Shown: positions 47,131 through 56,348, numbered from the stretch's first letter. The stretch is DNA of 64,000 nt from Pollutimonas subterranea (GCF_002849655.1 NZ_PDNW01000001.1:1-64000), one strand, 5' to 3'. The notes: generated by a model from the letters alone, not told the origin. Translations and numbers: made by a program.

Positions 47131-47155
47131 AGGCCCGCAGCCGCGTTGCGGGCCT
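47131..47155. terminator. hairpin between iclR and tctC genes
   Basis: AGGCCCGCA (47131-47139) pairs perfectly with TGCGGGCCT (47147-47155) across a seven-base loop. It lies between the convergent iclR and tctC genes and probably ends both, although the T-tracts on each side are weak. Confidence 0.7.
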
Positions 47156-47167
47156 GATATATGTTGC

Positions 47168-48148
47168 TTATTGTGCTTGTACGCCGACTTTCTTGAACAA
47201 GTCAGCCCATTGGGGAACTTGCTGTTCGACTTTCTTGGTCAGGGCTTCGGGATTGGCTTCCGAGGTCAGGACGGTTGCGCCGAGGGCAGCCATGCGTTTC
47301 TGGAAGTCGGGAGTTGCCATGCCGGCCTGCAGCGCGCTGATGAGCTTGTCGGTAACGGGTTTTGGTGTCCCTGCGGGAGCCCACATGCCGTGCCAGATGC
47401 CCACTTCAAAATCCTTGAAGCCTGATTCCTGCATGGTTGGCAGGTTGGGAAGTGTGGAAACGCGCTCTTTGCTGGTGACGGCGTAGGCTTTGACTGTGCC
47501 GGCCTTGATGTGCTGAGTGGTATTGGTGGTTTGATCGCACAGGAGATCGACTTGCTTGCCGAGCAGGTCGTTCATGGCCGGCCCAGTGCCCTTGTAAGGG
47601 ACGGTCAGCAGATCGACGCCGATGGCTTGCGAGAACATGGTGCCGCAAAGATGGCTGGCAGCGCCGATGCCGGCGTTGGCCAATGACACTTTGTCTTTAT
47701 TGGCCTTGATGTATTCGATCAGTTCCTTGATGTTATTGGCAGGGAAGTCTGAGCGCGCGATGATCGTCATCGGAACGTCGACAACGAGGCCTATGGGCTG
47801 GAAGCTGGTTTTAGCGTCGTAGTTGGGATTTTTATACAGCGACGGAGCTGTCGAGAAGCCGATGTGCATCAGCAAAATGCTATAGCCATCGGGTTTGGCA
47901 CGCGCTATCTGCGAAGTACCAATCGTTCCGCCTGCTCCCGCTTTGTTTTCGACCACAATGGTCTGGCCCAGCGTAGGCCGCATGGCCTCGGCCAGCGAAC
48001 GCGCTACGTTGTCAGTAGGTCCGCCAGCCGAGAAAGGGACGACCATATTGATGCTGTGGTCGGGATAGTCGGCCGCGTGGGCGGCTCCGGCGGCAAGCAT
48101 GGTACCCACAATCAATGCGGAGCTTAACTTCATGGTGCGATACGTCAT
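47168..48148 (-). CDS. Bug-family (TctC) periplasmic substrate-binding protein
   Basis: 326 residues with a signal peptide (cleavage likely after AGAAHA near residue 25). The SINMVVPFSAGGPTDNVARSL motif and DVPMTIIARSDFPA are typical of tripartite tricarboxylate transporter receptors, which are greatly expanded in Bordetellaceae/Alcaligenaceae. It binds a carboxylate or related small molecule in the periplasm; the TctAB membrane partners are not encoded here. GGGAG seven bases before ATG 48148 supports the start. It is convergent with the IclR gene. Confidence 0.93.
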   Translation of the reverse strand: MTYRTMKLSSALIVGTMLAAGAAHAADYPDHSINMVVPFSAGGPTDNVARSLAEAMRPTLGQTIVVENKAGAGGTIGTSQIARAKPDGYSILLMHIGFSTAPSLYKNPNYDAKTSFQPIGLVVDVPMTIIARSDFPANNIKELIEYIKANKDKVSLANAGIGAASHLCGTMFSQAIGVDLLTVPYKGTGPAMNDLLGKQVDLLCDQTTNTTQHIKAGTVKAYAVTSKERVSTLPNLPTMQESGFKDFEVGIWHGMWAPAGTPKPVTDKLISALQAGMATPDFQKRMAALGATVLTSEANPEALTKKVEQQVPQWADLFKKVGVQAQ

Positions 48149-48324
48149 TTAGTCTCCCTTTGCCATTCGGCAAAGTAAAAGTGTAGATTTTTAATACAGT
48201 TAGCTGCTAACAGTGTCATTACGCTGCCTGAATGCTATGGGAAATCGTCTGGTTTGTCGCTTAGGTATAGCCCTTATATCCTAATCCATTCGGTCCGAAA
48301 TGCGTGAATTCTTGATTTTCCGCA

Positions 48325-48341
48325 ATGTTGCAACGCAACAT
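48325..48341. promoter_or_regulatory. 17-bp perfect palindrome upstream of the phasin promoter
   Basis: ATGTTGC-AAC-GCAACAT is an exact inverted repeat ending eight bases before the -35 box. It is a likely operator for a dimeric regulator. The region 48149-48515 otherwise holds the tctC upstream region and the phasin leader and no further gene. Confidence 0.55.
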
Positions 48342-48348
48342 TTAATTG

Positions 48349-48376
48349 TTGACATCACGGTTGAATCAGGTAGAAT
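48349..48376 (+). promoter_or_regulatory. sigma-70 promoter of the phasin gene
   Basis: TTGACA (48349-48354), a perfect -35 box, is followed after 16 bases by TAGAAT (48371-48376). A TGTGCATTGCAGCATGG segment at 48383-48399 overlaps the expected start of transcription and may be an operator for a PhaR-like repressor; that link is inferred. Confidence 0.7.
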
Positions 48377-48515
48377 TTGTTTTGTGCATTGCAGCATGGA
48401 AGGTTTTCACAGTTGCAGGTGATTTGCTTAACCTTCTTTATTCTTACGCTTGAACTTCAGTTCAACCATTCAAACCGCGCGGCATAACCGGCGGCTTACT
48501 TATAAAGGAAACACA

Positions 48516-49103
48516 ATGAGCGCGATCCCTCAACAAGTTTTGGCCAATCAAAAAGCCACTCTCGACAATTTTCTGGCTATCCAGGGCACTTTCTTCAGCG
48601 GCTTTGAAAAGCTGGTCGACTTGAACCTCAAGGTCATCAAGGCAACCATGGACGAAGTTGCGCAAAAATCGCAGCAAGCGGTCGAAGTTAAAGATGCTCA
48701 GGAAGCATTGAGCTTCACGTCGGCTTTCCAGCCGAATGCTGAAAAGGCGTTGGCCTACAGCAAGCATGTGTATGACATCTTCTCAGGCGTGCAAGTTGAT
48801 CTGTCCAAGTTGACCGAAGAGCAGATTGCCCAAGGACAACAACAGGTTTCCGCAGCAATCGACCAGATCGCCAAGAACGCTCCTACGGGTTCCGAAGGCG
48901 CCGTGGCACTGCTCAAGTCTTCGCTGAACACAGTGAACAGTGCTTATGATTCGGTTGCCAAGGCCACTCGCCAAGCCGCTGACGCTGCAGAATCGAACAT
49001 CACCGCAGCAACCAACGCAACCTTCAAGGCTGCCGCGGACGCCGCAGAGGCCGCTGACGCCGCCAAGTCGGGTGCTGCCCGTGCCCGTCGCTCCGCTGCC
49101 TAA
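48516..49103 (+). CDS. phaP: phasin (polyhydroxyalkanoate granule protein)
   Basis: 195 residues. The phasin domain (residues 5-115) starts with QQVLANQKATLDNFLAIQ and contains FFSGFEKLVDLNLKVIKA, helical and amphipathic throughout. The C-terminal 40 residues are Ala/Lys-rich (AADAAEAADAAKSG), like the tail of other betaproteobacterial phasins. Phasins coat PHA granules and control their size. AAGGAA at 48505-48510 precedes ATG 48516 by five bases. It is monocistronic, with a strong promoter upstream and a strong terminator after it. Confidence 0.93.
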   Translation: MSAIPQQVLANQKATLDNFLAIQGTFFSGFEKLVDLNLKVIKATMDEVAQKSQQAVEVKDAQEALSFTSAFQPNAEKALAYSKHVYDIFSGVQVDLSKLTEEQIAQGQQQVSAAIDQIAKNAPTGSEGAVALLKSSLNTVNSAYDSVAKATRQAADAAESNITAATNATFKAAADAAEAADAAKSGAARARRSAA

Positions 49104-49120
49104 GTAAAGGCGAGCTCGCT

Positions 49121-49150
49121 AAGCCTGGTCTAGCCTGGTCTAGCCTGGCT
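49121..49150 (+). repeat. three tandem copies of a 10-bp unit
   Basis: AAGCCTGGTC, TAGCCTGGTC and TAGCCTGGCT follow each other directly between the phasin stop and its terminator. This is probably replication-slippage DNA without a function of its own. Confidence 0.8.
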
Positions 49151-49159
49151 GGGCCAGTA

Positions 49160-49200
49160 GAAGAGCCCCGAAGAAGCAATTCTTCGGGGCTCTTCTTTTT
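49160..49200 (+). terminator. strong intrinsic terminator after phasin gene
   Basis: A 15-bp perfect stem (GAAGAGCCCCGAAGA, 49160-49174, with 49181-49195) across a six-base loop, followed by five T. It ends the phasin transcript and lies 18 bp from the pyrD stop on the opposite strand, for which it could also serve. Confidence 0.93.
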
Positions 49201-49217
49201 GATGCCTGTATTGACGT

Positions 49218-50285
49218 CTAAGCGGTATTCCGCGCCGTGTCGACGAGTTCGCCCGCGGCTTGCACGCATTCCGCGATCAGGGCCGGACCCCGGTATATCA
49301 GGCCGGTGTACAACTGTACGGCATTGGCTCCTGCGAGGATTTTTTCCCTTGCCTGCTGGCCCGACAAAATACCGCCGACGCCGATAATGGCAAAGGACGT
49401 GCCGAGTTGCTGCCGAAGCCGGGAAATAACCCGTAGCGACAACTCATGCACCGGTGGGCCCGACAGGCCGCCGGCCTCGGCGGCATGGGGCAGGCCCAAA
49501 ACAGCCGCGCGCGACAAGGTGGTATTGGTGGCAATTACGCCGTCGATATCGTAGCGGGGAAGCAAGTCGGCAATGACGTCTATTTGCTGGATGCTGAGGT
49601 CGGGTGCGATTTTTACCACCATGGGAACGCGGCGCCCGTGCTGGTCGGCCAGCGCCTTGCGCTTCTCCTGCAATGGCAGGAGCAAACCGGCAAGTTCATC
49701 CTGGCCCTGCAAGGCACGCAGGTTCTGTGTATTGGGCGACGAAATATTGACCGTGACGTAATCGGCGTGCGGGTACACGCCTTCCAGGCCCAGCAGGTAA
49801 TCATCCACGGCGTGTTCGATCGGTGTTGTCGCATTCTTGCCGATGTTCAGCCCCAGGATGCCGCCTGTACTGCGCCATTGGCTGTTTTGCACATTGGTGA
49901 TGAACGTGCCGAGGCCCTGATTGTTGAACCCGAGCCTGTTGATCAGTGCTTGGGCCCGGGGCAAGCGGAACATGCGAGGCGTGGGATTGCCGTCTTGCGG
50001 CTTCGGCGTAACCGTACCCACTTCCACGAACCCGAAACCGAGATGACCCAGTGCGTCGATATGCGCGCCATTCTTGTCCAGGCCCGCTGCCAGGCCGACT
50101 GGATTACGCAAGGACATGCCCATGAGCGTACAGGGCCGGAGTGGACGGGTGCCGAGCAGGTTGCGGGTGAACCTGCAGTCGTAGGCTTTCTGCAATGACG
50201 TTAGGGTGACGTCGTGCGCGGCTTCGGCATCCAGGGAGAAAAGTGCGGCGCGCGCCAAAGGGTAAGTATTGAATAAAAATGACAT
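49218..50285 (-). CDS. pyrD: dihydroorotate dehydrogenase (quinone), class 2
   Basis: 355-residue FMN enzyme. The class 2 N-terminal membrane-binding helices precede [19 protein letters not shown] (near residue 54); the catalytic serine is in [12 protein letters not shown] (near residue 180); [10 protein letters not shown] and [15 protein letters not shown] bind FMN. It oxidises dihydroorotate to orotate with ubiquinone at the inner membrane in pyrimidine synthesis. It is last in the minus-strand run aat-bpt-pyrD, starting six bp after the bpt stop. Confidence 0.97.
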   Translation of the reverse strand: MSFLFNTYPLARAALFSLDAEAAHDVTLTSLQKAYDCRFTRNLLGTRPLRPCTLMGMSLRNPVGLAAGLDKNGAHIDALGHLGFGFVEVGTVTPKPQDGNPTPRMFRLPRAQALINRLGFNNQGLGTFITNVQNSQWRSTGGILGLNIGKNATTPIEHAVDDYLLGLEGVYPHADYVTVNISSPNTQNLRALQGQDELAGLLLPLQEKRKALADQHGRRVPMVVKIAPDLSIQQIDVIADLLPRYDIDGVIATNTTLSRAAVLGLPHAAEAGGLSGPPVHELSLRVISRLRQQLGTSFAIIGVGGILSGQQAREKILAGANAVQLYTGLIYRGPALIAECVQAAGELVDTARNTA

Positions 50286-50291
50286 TAGGGC

Positions 50292-51020
50292 TTATGGCGT
50301 GGGAGGCTCGGTCCAGGCTCCATTCTGCAGGATCTGGTAGGGAGTGTACTGTGACTTGTACGCCATTTTACGGCTTTCCTGGATCCAGTATCCCAGATAC
50401 AGCCACGGCAGCCCCATGGCGCGGCATTGGTCGATTTGCCACAATATGCCATAAGTGCCAAGGCTGCCTTGAACCTCGGGATCGTAGAAGGTATATACCG
50501 ACGACAACCCGGTTTCCAGGGTGTCCACGACCGACACCATTTGCAGCGTGCCATCGGGCAGCCGGAATTCGACCAGACGCGAATCCACACGGCTTGTCAG
50601 CAAAAACTGCTTGTATTGGGTCTGGCTGTCTTCGTCCATGCCGGCGCCAGGGTGACGACCGTGCTGATAGCGGTCATACAGTTGGAAATGCTCGGTGTCC
50701 CACTGCAGAGGCATGATGCGGGTCTGCAGGCTGTCGTGCCTTTTCCAGGCTTTACGCTGACTGCGGTTGGGCCGGAAACGGTGGGTGTCTATCCGTATGG
50801 GCAGGCATGCACGGCAGCTGTCGCAATGCGGACGATACGTGAACAGGCCACTACGGCGGAAGCCTTGTTCGACCAGCCCCGAATAAGTGGAGGCGTCGAT
50901 GAGGTGCGTGGGCGCGGCAACTTGGGAACGGGCATCGAGTCCGGGGAGATAGCTGCAGGGATAAATAGCCGTGGAGTAGAATTGCAGGGCTTTGAATGTC
51001 AGTTCGGTCGGATGGCTCAT
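50292..51020 (-). CDS. bpt: aspartate/glutamate leucyltransferase Bpt (arginyltransferase family)
   Basis: 242 residues of the ATE1-like family. The N-terminal cysteine cluster [16 protein letters not shown] (near residue 63) and the GNAT-like core with [22 protein letters not shown] fit bacterial Bpt. Bpt attaches leucine to proteins with N-terminal Asp or Glu, marking them for ClpS/ClpAP. It stands next to aat, which leucylates other N-termini, giving a small N-end-rule module. Confidence 0.92.
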   Translation of the reverse strand: MSHPTELTFKALQFYSTAIYPCSYLPGLDARSQVAAPTHLIDASTYSGLVEQGFRRSGLFTYRPHCDSCRACLPIRIDTHRFRPNRSQRKAWKRHDSLQTRIMPLQWDTEHFQLYDRYQHGRHPGAGMDEDSQTQYKQFLLTSRVDSRLVEFRLPDGTLQMVSVVDTLETGLSSVYTFYDPEVQGSLGTYGILWQIDQCRAMGLPWLYLGYWIQESRKMAYKSQYTPYQILQNGAWTEPPTP

Positions 51021-51060
51021 AACTGGACTCGGTAAGGCTATACAGTCATTATGGCGTCAT

Positions 51061-51801
51061 TTATCCGATGCTTGCAAGCGCGCCCGACTGCAGTATTTCA
51101 CCGGGGCTCCACGGCGGCGCTGCATCGTGTACGACGCTGTCCAGCAAAGCCAAAAAATTCCGCCGGCTCATCGGCATGGCGCCCAGGCTTGCCAGATGGC
51201 TGGTTTGCTGCTGGCAGTCGATATGGCGAATGCCGCGAGCCTGCAGAAACCTGACCAGGTAAGCCAATGCCAGTTTGCTGGCGTCGGAGGCTCGGCTGAA
51301 CATGGACTCGCCAAAGAAGAAGCCTCCCAGGTTGATGCCATAGGCTCCGCCCGCAAGCTGTCCATCTATCCACGTTTCAATGCTGTGCGCGGTGCCGGCG
51401 TAATGCCAGGCCAGATAGGCCGACTGCATGGCGGGTGAGATCCAGGTTCCCGGCTGTGTGGCTCTCGGTGCAGCGCAGGCCGCAATGACACGCGCGAAGG
51501 CAGTGTCGGTGGTTATCCGTATTCGGGCGCTAGGCGTGCGCTCATTCCCGGCTATCTGCCGCAATTTCTTGGCCAGGGAATGGGACACCTTGAAGTTCTC
51601 GCAGGCCAACACCATGCGAGGATCCGGGCTCCACCACAAGACCGGCTCGCCCTCGTTGAACCATGGAAAGATGCCTTTGCCATAAGCTTCTGTCAGTCGT
51701 GCCAGGGTGAGGCTTCCGCCGGCCGCCAGCAGTCCGTCCGCAGGGGCATGGTCCGGCGACGGCAGTGGCGTTTGCTCGTCAATCCAGATTAATCTTGCCA
51801 T
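51061..51801 (-). CDS. aat: leucyl/phenylalanyl-tRNA-protein transferase
   Basis: 246 residues. The family motifs GLLAAGGSLTLARLTEAYGKGIFPWF (residues 22-47, cited by its core GIFPWF), ENFKVSHSLAKKLR, AGTAHSIETWI and GGFFFGESMFSR are present. Aat transfers Leu or Phe from tRNA to proteins with N-terminal Lys or Arg, making substrates for ClpS/ClpAP. The start overlaps the end of the Nudix gene by 23 bases. The bpt gene follows after 40 bp. Confidence 0.96.
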   Translation of the reverse strand: MARLIWIDEQTPLPSPDHAPADGLLAAGGSLTLARLTEAYGKGIFPWFNEGEPVLWWSPDPRMVLACENFKVSHSLAKKLRQIAGNERTPSARIRITTDTAFARVIAACAAPRATQPGTWISPAMQSAYLAWHYAGTAHSIETWIDGQLAGGAYGINLGGFFFGESMFSRASDASKLALAYLVRFLQARGIRHIDCQQQTSHLASLGAMPMSRRNFLALLDSVVHDAAPPWSPGEILQSGALASIG

Positions 51802-52402
51802 GTCGCGAAGTGGTACTGCCTGGAGCGGGCAGGGGTATATCGTAGTGGTGCATCGGAAATATGCCTGTCTTCACGTCGACAAGATAGTGTTCCAGCGTAG
51901 TGATGATGGTGCGGAAAGCCAGCTCGCCCCACGGGATATCGTCCAGGGCAAAGAATGCGGCCTCCAGACTCTCAGGGCCGGGGAAAAGGTCTTCGCTCAA
52001 GACTTTGGCCAGGTAAAAGAAATGCACTTGTTCCGCATGCGGAACATCGATCACCGTATACAGGGGACCCAGCTCGATTTGCGCGCCGGCTTCTTCCTGT
52101 GTTTCGCGCATGGCGCCCTGCGCAGTTGTTTCGCCAAGCTCCATAAACCCGGCGGGTAGCGTCCATTTGTCGTAACGCGGTTCGATGGCGCGGCGGCAAA
52201 GCAGGATCTTGTCTTGCCAAACCGGCAATACTCCGACCACATTGCGCGGGTTCTGGTAATGCACTGCACCGCAGTGCTGGCAGACATCTCGAAGTCGGTT
52301 GTCGTCGGGTGGGATGAGCTGGTTGAGGACAGTGCCACACTGGCTGCAGAATTTTTGCGCACGAGGGGCCGGGAAGTAAAAACTGGAAGCTTGCGATGTC
52401 AT
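51779..52402 (-). CDS. Nudix hydrolase with N-terminal zinc ribbon
   Basis: 207 residues. A zinc ribbon (FCSQCG near residue 18 and CQHCG near residue 41) is followed by the Nudix box GFMELGETTAQGAMRETQEEAG (23 residues in the family, seen here around residues 87-108 with the E-x-x-E-E core). The zinc ribbon plus Nudix layout is that of NudC-like or ADP-ribose pyrophosphatase-like proteins; the SQPWPFPxS motif of NAD-decapping NudC is missing. The substrate is probably a nucleoside diphosphate derivative. It overlaps aat by 23 bases. Confidence 0.88.
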   Translation of the reverse strand: MTSQASSFYFPAPRAQKFCSQCGTVLNQLIPPDDNRLRDVCQHCGAVHYQNPRNVVGVLPVWQDKILLCRRAIEPRYDKWTLPAGFMELGETTAQGAMRETQEEAGAQIELGPLYTVIDVPHAEQVHFFYLAKVLSEDLFPGPESLEAAFFALDDIPWGELAFRTIITTLEHYLVDVKTGIFPMHHYDIPLPAPGSTTSRHGKINLD

Positions 52403-52442
52403 GGTTTGATTCTACCCAAAGCGTGGTCGGGACGTGGCGCCT

Positions 52443-53111
52443 TCATTGTTCGGGGCGAGGATTAGCCGCGAACCCAAGCCTTGTCGGGATGTCCGCCGCC
52501 GGGCAAGTTTGAAACGGAACCGCCGGTGCTGCTGCGGCATTCGATTCGCCCAGGGCGCGCAATGACAGGGCCTTTGCCGAACCTGTATCAGCCTCCAGGG
52601 CGTTCAGGAGGCTCACGCCTTCAGTCGTGTACAAGGCATCGAGCACAGCCGGCAGGTCGCGGCCTGCAACCAGGCCAGGCCCGTGCTCGGTGCGGGCATA
52701 AAGCCTGCCGCCGTCATCCAGCCACCACTCCTGGATCGCCACTTCCAGCCCTGTATGGGTAACGAGGAAAACGGCATCGCTGCTGGTCTTTACGTGGGTG
52801 CGCAGGATATAGGGGGCGGCATCCAGCCTAACGTAGACTCTCTGTGGACCGTTCTGGAAAAACCATCGACCCTGATCGTCGTGGTTATAGTTGCGGTCGA
52901 TGAATCGAATGATCTGGGGGCTGGTAATGGACTCACCGGCTGCGGCCTTATCGTCGGCCTGCGGGGCTGTGTCAGCGGAGCCACGCGAGGACTGGCAGGC
53001 ATCGCCTCGCGGGTGCAGGCGCCACAGCCCCCCGGCTGTGAGCGAAAGCCAGCCGTACACGTCCGGTACATTGGGCCAGCGTGCCATTGCGGCAATTACG
53101 TTATCGTCCAT
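52443..53111 (-). CDS. conserved protein of unknown function
   Basis: 222 residues, starting MDDNVIAAMARWPNVPDVYGWLSL. The N-terminal 50 residues and a region of beta strands (FIDRNYNHDDQGRWFFQNGPQ, PYILRTHVKTSSDAVFLVT, LYARTEHGPGLVAGRD) look folded, separated by a low-complexity stretch of Ala, Asp and Ser (residues 40-60) that differs from the rest. The C-terminus is Ala/Pro-rich. No catalytic motif is evident. Similar proteins occur next to Nudix or aat genes in related genomes, from memory. It probably shares a transcript with the Nudix gene. Confidence 0.7.
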   Translation of the reverse strand: MDDNVIAAMARWPNVPDVYGWLSLTAGGLWRLHPRGDACQSSRGSADTAPQADDKAAAGESITSPQIIRFIDRNYNHDDQGRWFFQNGPQRVYVRLDAAPYILRTHVKTSSDAVFLVTHTGLEVAIQEWWLDDGGRLYARTEHGPGLVAGRDLPAVLDALYTTEGVSLLNALEADTGSAKALSLRALGESNAAAAPAVPFQTCPAADIPTRLGFAANPRPEQ

Positions 53112-53202
53112 GATCAAATTTTACCCAAGCATCATACGTGCCAAAGATAGTACTACTGGACGGACTCAAATAGATGCCGGGCATGGTATAGGCGGCTCCA
53201 AT

Positions 53203-53238
53203 AAAAAAACCTGCCCGGCATCGCATGCAAGGCAGGTT
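53203..53238 (-). terminator. terminator of the metNIQ operon
   Basis: On the minus strand AACCTGCC pairs with GGCAGGTT (53231-53238 with 53208-53215 in plus coordinates) and is followed by a run of seven T (53203-53209). It lies 35 bases after the metQ stop. Confidence 0.85.
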
Positions 53239-53272
53239 ATGGCGCAGCAGGGCGGTGTGATAGCCGTTCAGC

Positions 53273-54073
53273 TTACCAGGCGGTGATGACTGAGTTCTTG
53301 AACGTGGAAGTTACGAATTCCTTGGTTTCCGGAGAGTGGTACGCCTTTACCAGCTTGGCGACCCAGGCCTGGTCCTTGTCTTCGACGCGTACGGCGATGA
53401 GGTTGGCGTAAGGACCTTTTGCATCTTCCATGGCGATGGCGTCCGTCACGGGATTCAAGCCCGCCGATGCCGCGTAGTTGCCGTTGACGGCTGCGGCGTC
53501 GAGGTCTGACAGCGACCGGGGCAGTTGTGCGGCATCAAGTTCAATAATATCCAGCTTTTTGGGGTTCTCGGCGATGTCCAGGGGGGTCGCCTTCAAGCCT
53601 GCGTCAGCTTTCAACTTCAGAAGACCTTGCGACTGCAAGACGAGCAGGGCACGCCCTCCATTGGTCGGGTCGTTCGGTACACCTACGCGTGCGCCGTTCT
53701 TCAACTCGTCCAGGGTCTTGACCTTTTTGGAATAGATGCCCATGGGAAAGGTGATGGTATAGCCTACATTGGCCATCTTATATCCGCGATCCTTGATCTG
53801 CGCATCCAGGTAAGGTTCGTGCTGGAAGCTGTTGGCGTCCAGGTCGCCCGCGGCCAGGGCCGCGTTGGGCTGCACATAGTCGCTGAATTCGATCACTTCG
53901 ATCTTCAGGCCGTCTTTAGCGGCCAGGCCTTTCACGAACTCCATGATCTGTGCGTGCGGGCCCGCTGTGACGCCGACCTTGTAGGTCTTGTCCTGTGACA
54001 TCGCCGGGGTGGCGGTCAGGCTCATTACGATCCCCAGTCCGGCGACCAACTGCAGTAATTGACGACGTTTCAT
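53273..54073 (-). CDS. metQ: MetQ/NlpA-family methionine-binding protein
   Basis: 266 residues. A signal peptide ends at TATPAMSQ (near residue 26); there is no lipobox cysteine, so this copy is probably a soluble periplasmic protein. The core (YKVGVTAGPHAQIMEFVKG, VEFSDYVQPNAALAAGDLDANSFQH in parts, GVPNDPTNGGRALLVLQ) is that of the NlpA family binding methionine. It is the last gene of the metN-metI-metQ operon on the minus strand and lies 48 bp after metI. Confidence 0.94.
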   Translation of the reverse strand: MKRRQLLQLVAGLGIVMSLTATPAMSQDKTYKVGVTAGPHAQIMEFVKGLAAKDGLKIEVIEFSDYVQPNAALAAGDLDANSFQHEPYLDAQIKDRGYKMANVGYTITFPMGIYSKKVKTLDELKNGARVGVPNDPTNGGRALLVLQSQGLLKLKADAGLKATPLDIAENPKKLDIIELDAAQLPRSLSDLDAAAVNGNYAASAGLNPVTDAIAMEDAKGPYANLIAVRVEDKDQAWVAKLVKAYHSPETKEFVTSTFKNSVITAW

Positions 54074-54121
54074 TTTTTTCCTCTTGAGAAACAGTTGTGG
54101 ATGCGCAAAGGCGCCATAGGC

Positions 54122-54775
54122 CTAGCGATGACTTAAACGGCGGACCAGGATATCGCCCAGGGTCTGCACTAATTGAACAAAAACGATCAGGATGAACACA
54201 ACCAACAGCATTACCTCGGGCAGGAAGCGTTGATAGCCATAACGGATGCCCAGGTCGCCCAAGCCGCCGCCGCCGACGGCGCCCGCCATGGCGGAGTAGC
54301 CGACCAGGCTGACCAGCGTGATGGTGAGGCCGGCGATAATGCCGGGGAAGGCTTCCGGTACCAGCACTTTGTAGACGATCTGCCAAGTGCTTGCGCCCAT
54401 CGCTTGCGCCGCTTCGACCAGGCCGCGGTCCACTTCGCGCAGGGCGGTCTCCACCAGCCGTGCGACAAATGGGGCGGCTGCTATCGTCAGCGGCACGATG
54501 GCAGCCGCTGTGCCGATGGATGTGCCGACGAAAAAGCGGGTCAGCGGAATAATGGCCACCAGCAAAATGATGAACGGTGTCGAGCGCACGGCATTGACCA
54601 CAATACCCACGGTCCGGTTCAGGCTAAGTGCCGGCAGTACACCGTTCCGATCTGTCAAATGCAGCAGGATGCCCAGTGGCACGCCCACCAGCGACCCCAC
54701 GACCCCTGACACCCCCACCATCAGCACCGTTTCAAGAAATGACTTTATAAACAGGTCAATCAGCTGTGATGACAT
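54122..54775 (-). CDS. metI: methionine ABC transporter permease MetI
   Basis: 217 residues with five membrane helices. The coupling-loop EAA motif is [23 protein letters not shown] (near residue 130), and the [16 protein letters not shown] segment is typical. As a dimer it forms the methionine channel between MetN and MetQ. Its start overlaps the metN stop by 20 bases, so translation is coupled. Confidence 0.95.
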   Translation of the reverse strand: MSSQLIDLFIKSFLETVLMVGVSGVVGSLVGVPLGILLHLTDRNGVLPALSLNRTVGIVVNAVRSTPFIILLVAIIPLTRFFVGTSIGTAAAIVPLTIAAAPFVARLVETALREVDRGLVEAAQAMGASTWQIVYKVLVPEAFPGIIAGLTITLVSLVGYSAMAGAVGGGGLGDLGIRYGYQRFLPEVMLLVVFILIVFVQLVQTLGDILVRRLSHR

Positions 54776-55814
54776 GATTCAGCTCCTCTACCGTTACTCC
54801 GCGCGAACGCATGAATGCCTTCGCCTGTTCAATTTGATCGTCGGTACCCCTGGCCAGTATTGCCAGAGAGCCGAACGCCTGCTCCTGGATCTCGTCGATC
54901 TGGCCGTGCAGGATGTTGAAGTCCAGGCCGAAGCGGCGCACGACATCCGACAGCAAGGGGTCCTCGACGCCGGTACCGGTAAAGGCCAGGCGCAGCAAGT
55001 GATCCTGACCGTCGCCGTCGCGAGTCTGTGCCAGGCGCGCACGCACGCGCTGCAAGACGCCTTTGGGTAAATCCTGCGAAATGACATCGCCTATCATCGC
55101 CCGCGTTACAGGGTGCTGGGGCGCGCGAAAGATATCCAGCACGGATCCGTGTTCGATGAGTTCACCCGCTTCCATGACCGCCATGCGATCGCAGATCAGC
55201 TTGATCACTTCCATCTGGTGCGTGATGAGCACGATGGTCAAACCCAGTTCCCGGTTGATCTTCTTCAACAGTTCAAGAATGGACTTGGTCGTTTCAGGAT
55301 CCAGTGCCGACGTCGCTTCGTCCGAGAGCAGGACTTTTGGATCGTTGGCCAAGGCCCGTGCAATGCCGACACGCTGCTTCTGTCCACCGCTGATCTGCGC
55401 CGGATAGCGGTCAGACAAGGCACTGAGGTCGACGAGCTCCAGCAGTTCGCGCACTTTGCGATCAATCTCTGTCTTGGCGACGCCGGCCAGCTCGAGAGGC
55501 AATGCAATATTGCCATACACGGTTCGTGACGAAAGCAGGTTGAAGTGCTGGAAAATCATGCCGATCTGACGGCGTGCATTGCGCAAGGCTTCCGGTTTCA
55601 GGGAAGTCATGTCCTGGCCGTCCAGGACGATATGGCCGGAAGTAGGGCGGTTCAACAGGTTCAGCGTTCGCACCAGTGTGCTTTTGCCGGCGCCGCTGCG
55701 CCCGATAATGCCGAACACTTCGCCCTTGCGTATCGTCAGGGTGACGTCGCGTATGGCGTCGACGGGCCCGGAGGGTCCACCGAAGCGCTGGGATACTGCT
55801 TTTATTTCTATCAT
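54756..55814 (-). CDS. metN: methionine ABC transporter ATP-binding protein MetN
   Basis: 352 residues. Walker [19 protein letters not shown]-loop [12 protein letters not shown], signature [15 protein letters not shown], Walker [14 protein letters not shown] and the C-terminal NIL domain (residues 270-350), which senses internal methionine for trans-inhibition, are all present. The start ATG (55812-55814) lacks a visible Shine-Dalgarno sequence (the upstream bases are TTTTCCCCC). A hairpin ends 15 bases before it. Both points suggest a leader-based control, but no known SAM riboswitch was recognised. Confidence 0.94.
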   Translation of the reverse strand: MIEIKAVSQRFGGPSGPVDAIRDVTLTIRKGEVFGIIGRSGAGKSTLVRTLNLLNRPTSGHIVLDGQDMTSLKPEALRNARRQIGMIFQHFNLLSSRTVYGNIALPLELAGVAKTEIDRKVRELLELVDLSALSDRYPAQISGGQKQRVGIARALANDPKVLLSDEATSALDPETTKSILELLKKINRELGLTIVLITHQMEVIKLICDRMAVMEAGELIEHGSVLDIFRAPQHPVTRAMIGDVISQDLPKGVLQRVRARLAQTRDGDGQDHLLRLAFTGTGVEDPLLSDVVRRFGLDFNILHGQIDEIQEQAFGSLAILARGTDDQIEQAKAFMRSRGVTVEELNHVITAD

Positions 55815-55829
55815 GGGGGAAAACAAAAG

Positions 55830-55863
55830 GGCAGCAGTCCGTTGCAAAGACGGTTCTGCTGCC
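55830..55863 (-). promoter_or_regulatory. leader hairpin before metN
   Basis: On the minus strand GGCAGCAG (55856-55863) pairs with CTGCTGCC (55830-55837), with an inner CCGT/ACGG pair. CTTTTGTTTT follows, so it resembles an intrinsic terminator located in the 5' untranslated region of metN, just before the start codon. It may act as an attenuator or block translation. Confidence 0.55.
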
Positions 55864-55925
55864 GTGGATGCTGTAAAAGTTAAGGAATTGTAAGGGCGGG
55901 CGTTATTATATCTAAGGAATTTATT

Positions 55926-55945
55926 AATACATTTATATATGTATT
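55926..55945. promoter_or_regulatory. AT-rich palindrome upstream of metN
   Basis: AATACAT (55926-55932) and ATGTATT (55939-55945) are a perfect inverted repeat across six bases, within a 60-base stretch that is far more AT-rich than the rest of the window. GATATAATAAC just downstream on the minus strand (around 55905) can serve as a -10 box, so the palindrome would lie near the -35 position and may be an operator of the metNIQ operon. Confidence 0.5.
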
Positions 55946-56037
55946 GGTTATATAGAACGCGGATATCGTCGGACGACGATGTGTACGGGTTAGGGGGATC
56001 GCTAATAGTCGTCATGGGTCATGCTTCTGACGTCGCT

Positions 56038-56189
56038 GGCACGATGGGAAGGATGTCCGCTCCTCGTGGCGCTATCCGGCGCCGCCGCGCCGAACCAGCG
56101 TGGCTTGGCTCATCCGCCCGTTCGGGCTCCTTTCGCCGACAGCCCGCTGGGGCGCCCCGAAAGTCGCGAACATCCTCCCCCATCGTTCC
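56038..56189 (-). repeat. GC-rich inverted-repeat element, copy 1
   Basis: Ends 56038-56060 and 56166-56189 pair with about 20 of 24 matches (GGCACGATGGG...GGATGTCCGC type). The core 56077-56136, read on the minus strand, aligns well with 56745-56807 on the plus strand (shared GCTGGTTCGGCGCG and GCGAA-GGAG-CCCGAA blocks). It lies in the gene-free stretch between metN and the polysaccharide operon. Confidence 0.6.
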
Positions 56190-56348
56190 AACGACTGCAT
56201 AATGAATGCGCGTGACGGCGCTGGGGCGATGTGTGCTTGACATTCTTCTGACACGGCGGTGGCTGGCCGAAGAGGTTTGGGGGCCGTCGAGCGCCGGTCC
56301 CGTTGGACCTGCTCTCGACATTCGCGACTGATATTGCCACTGGCTCCT

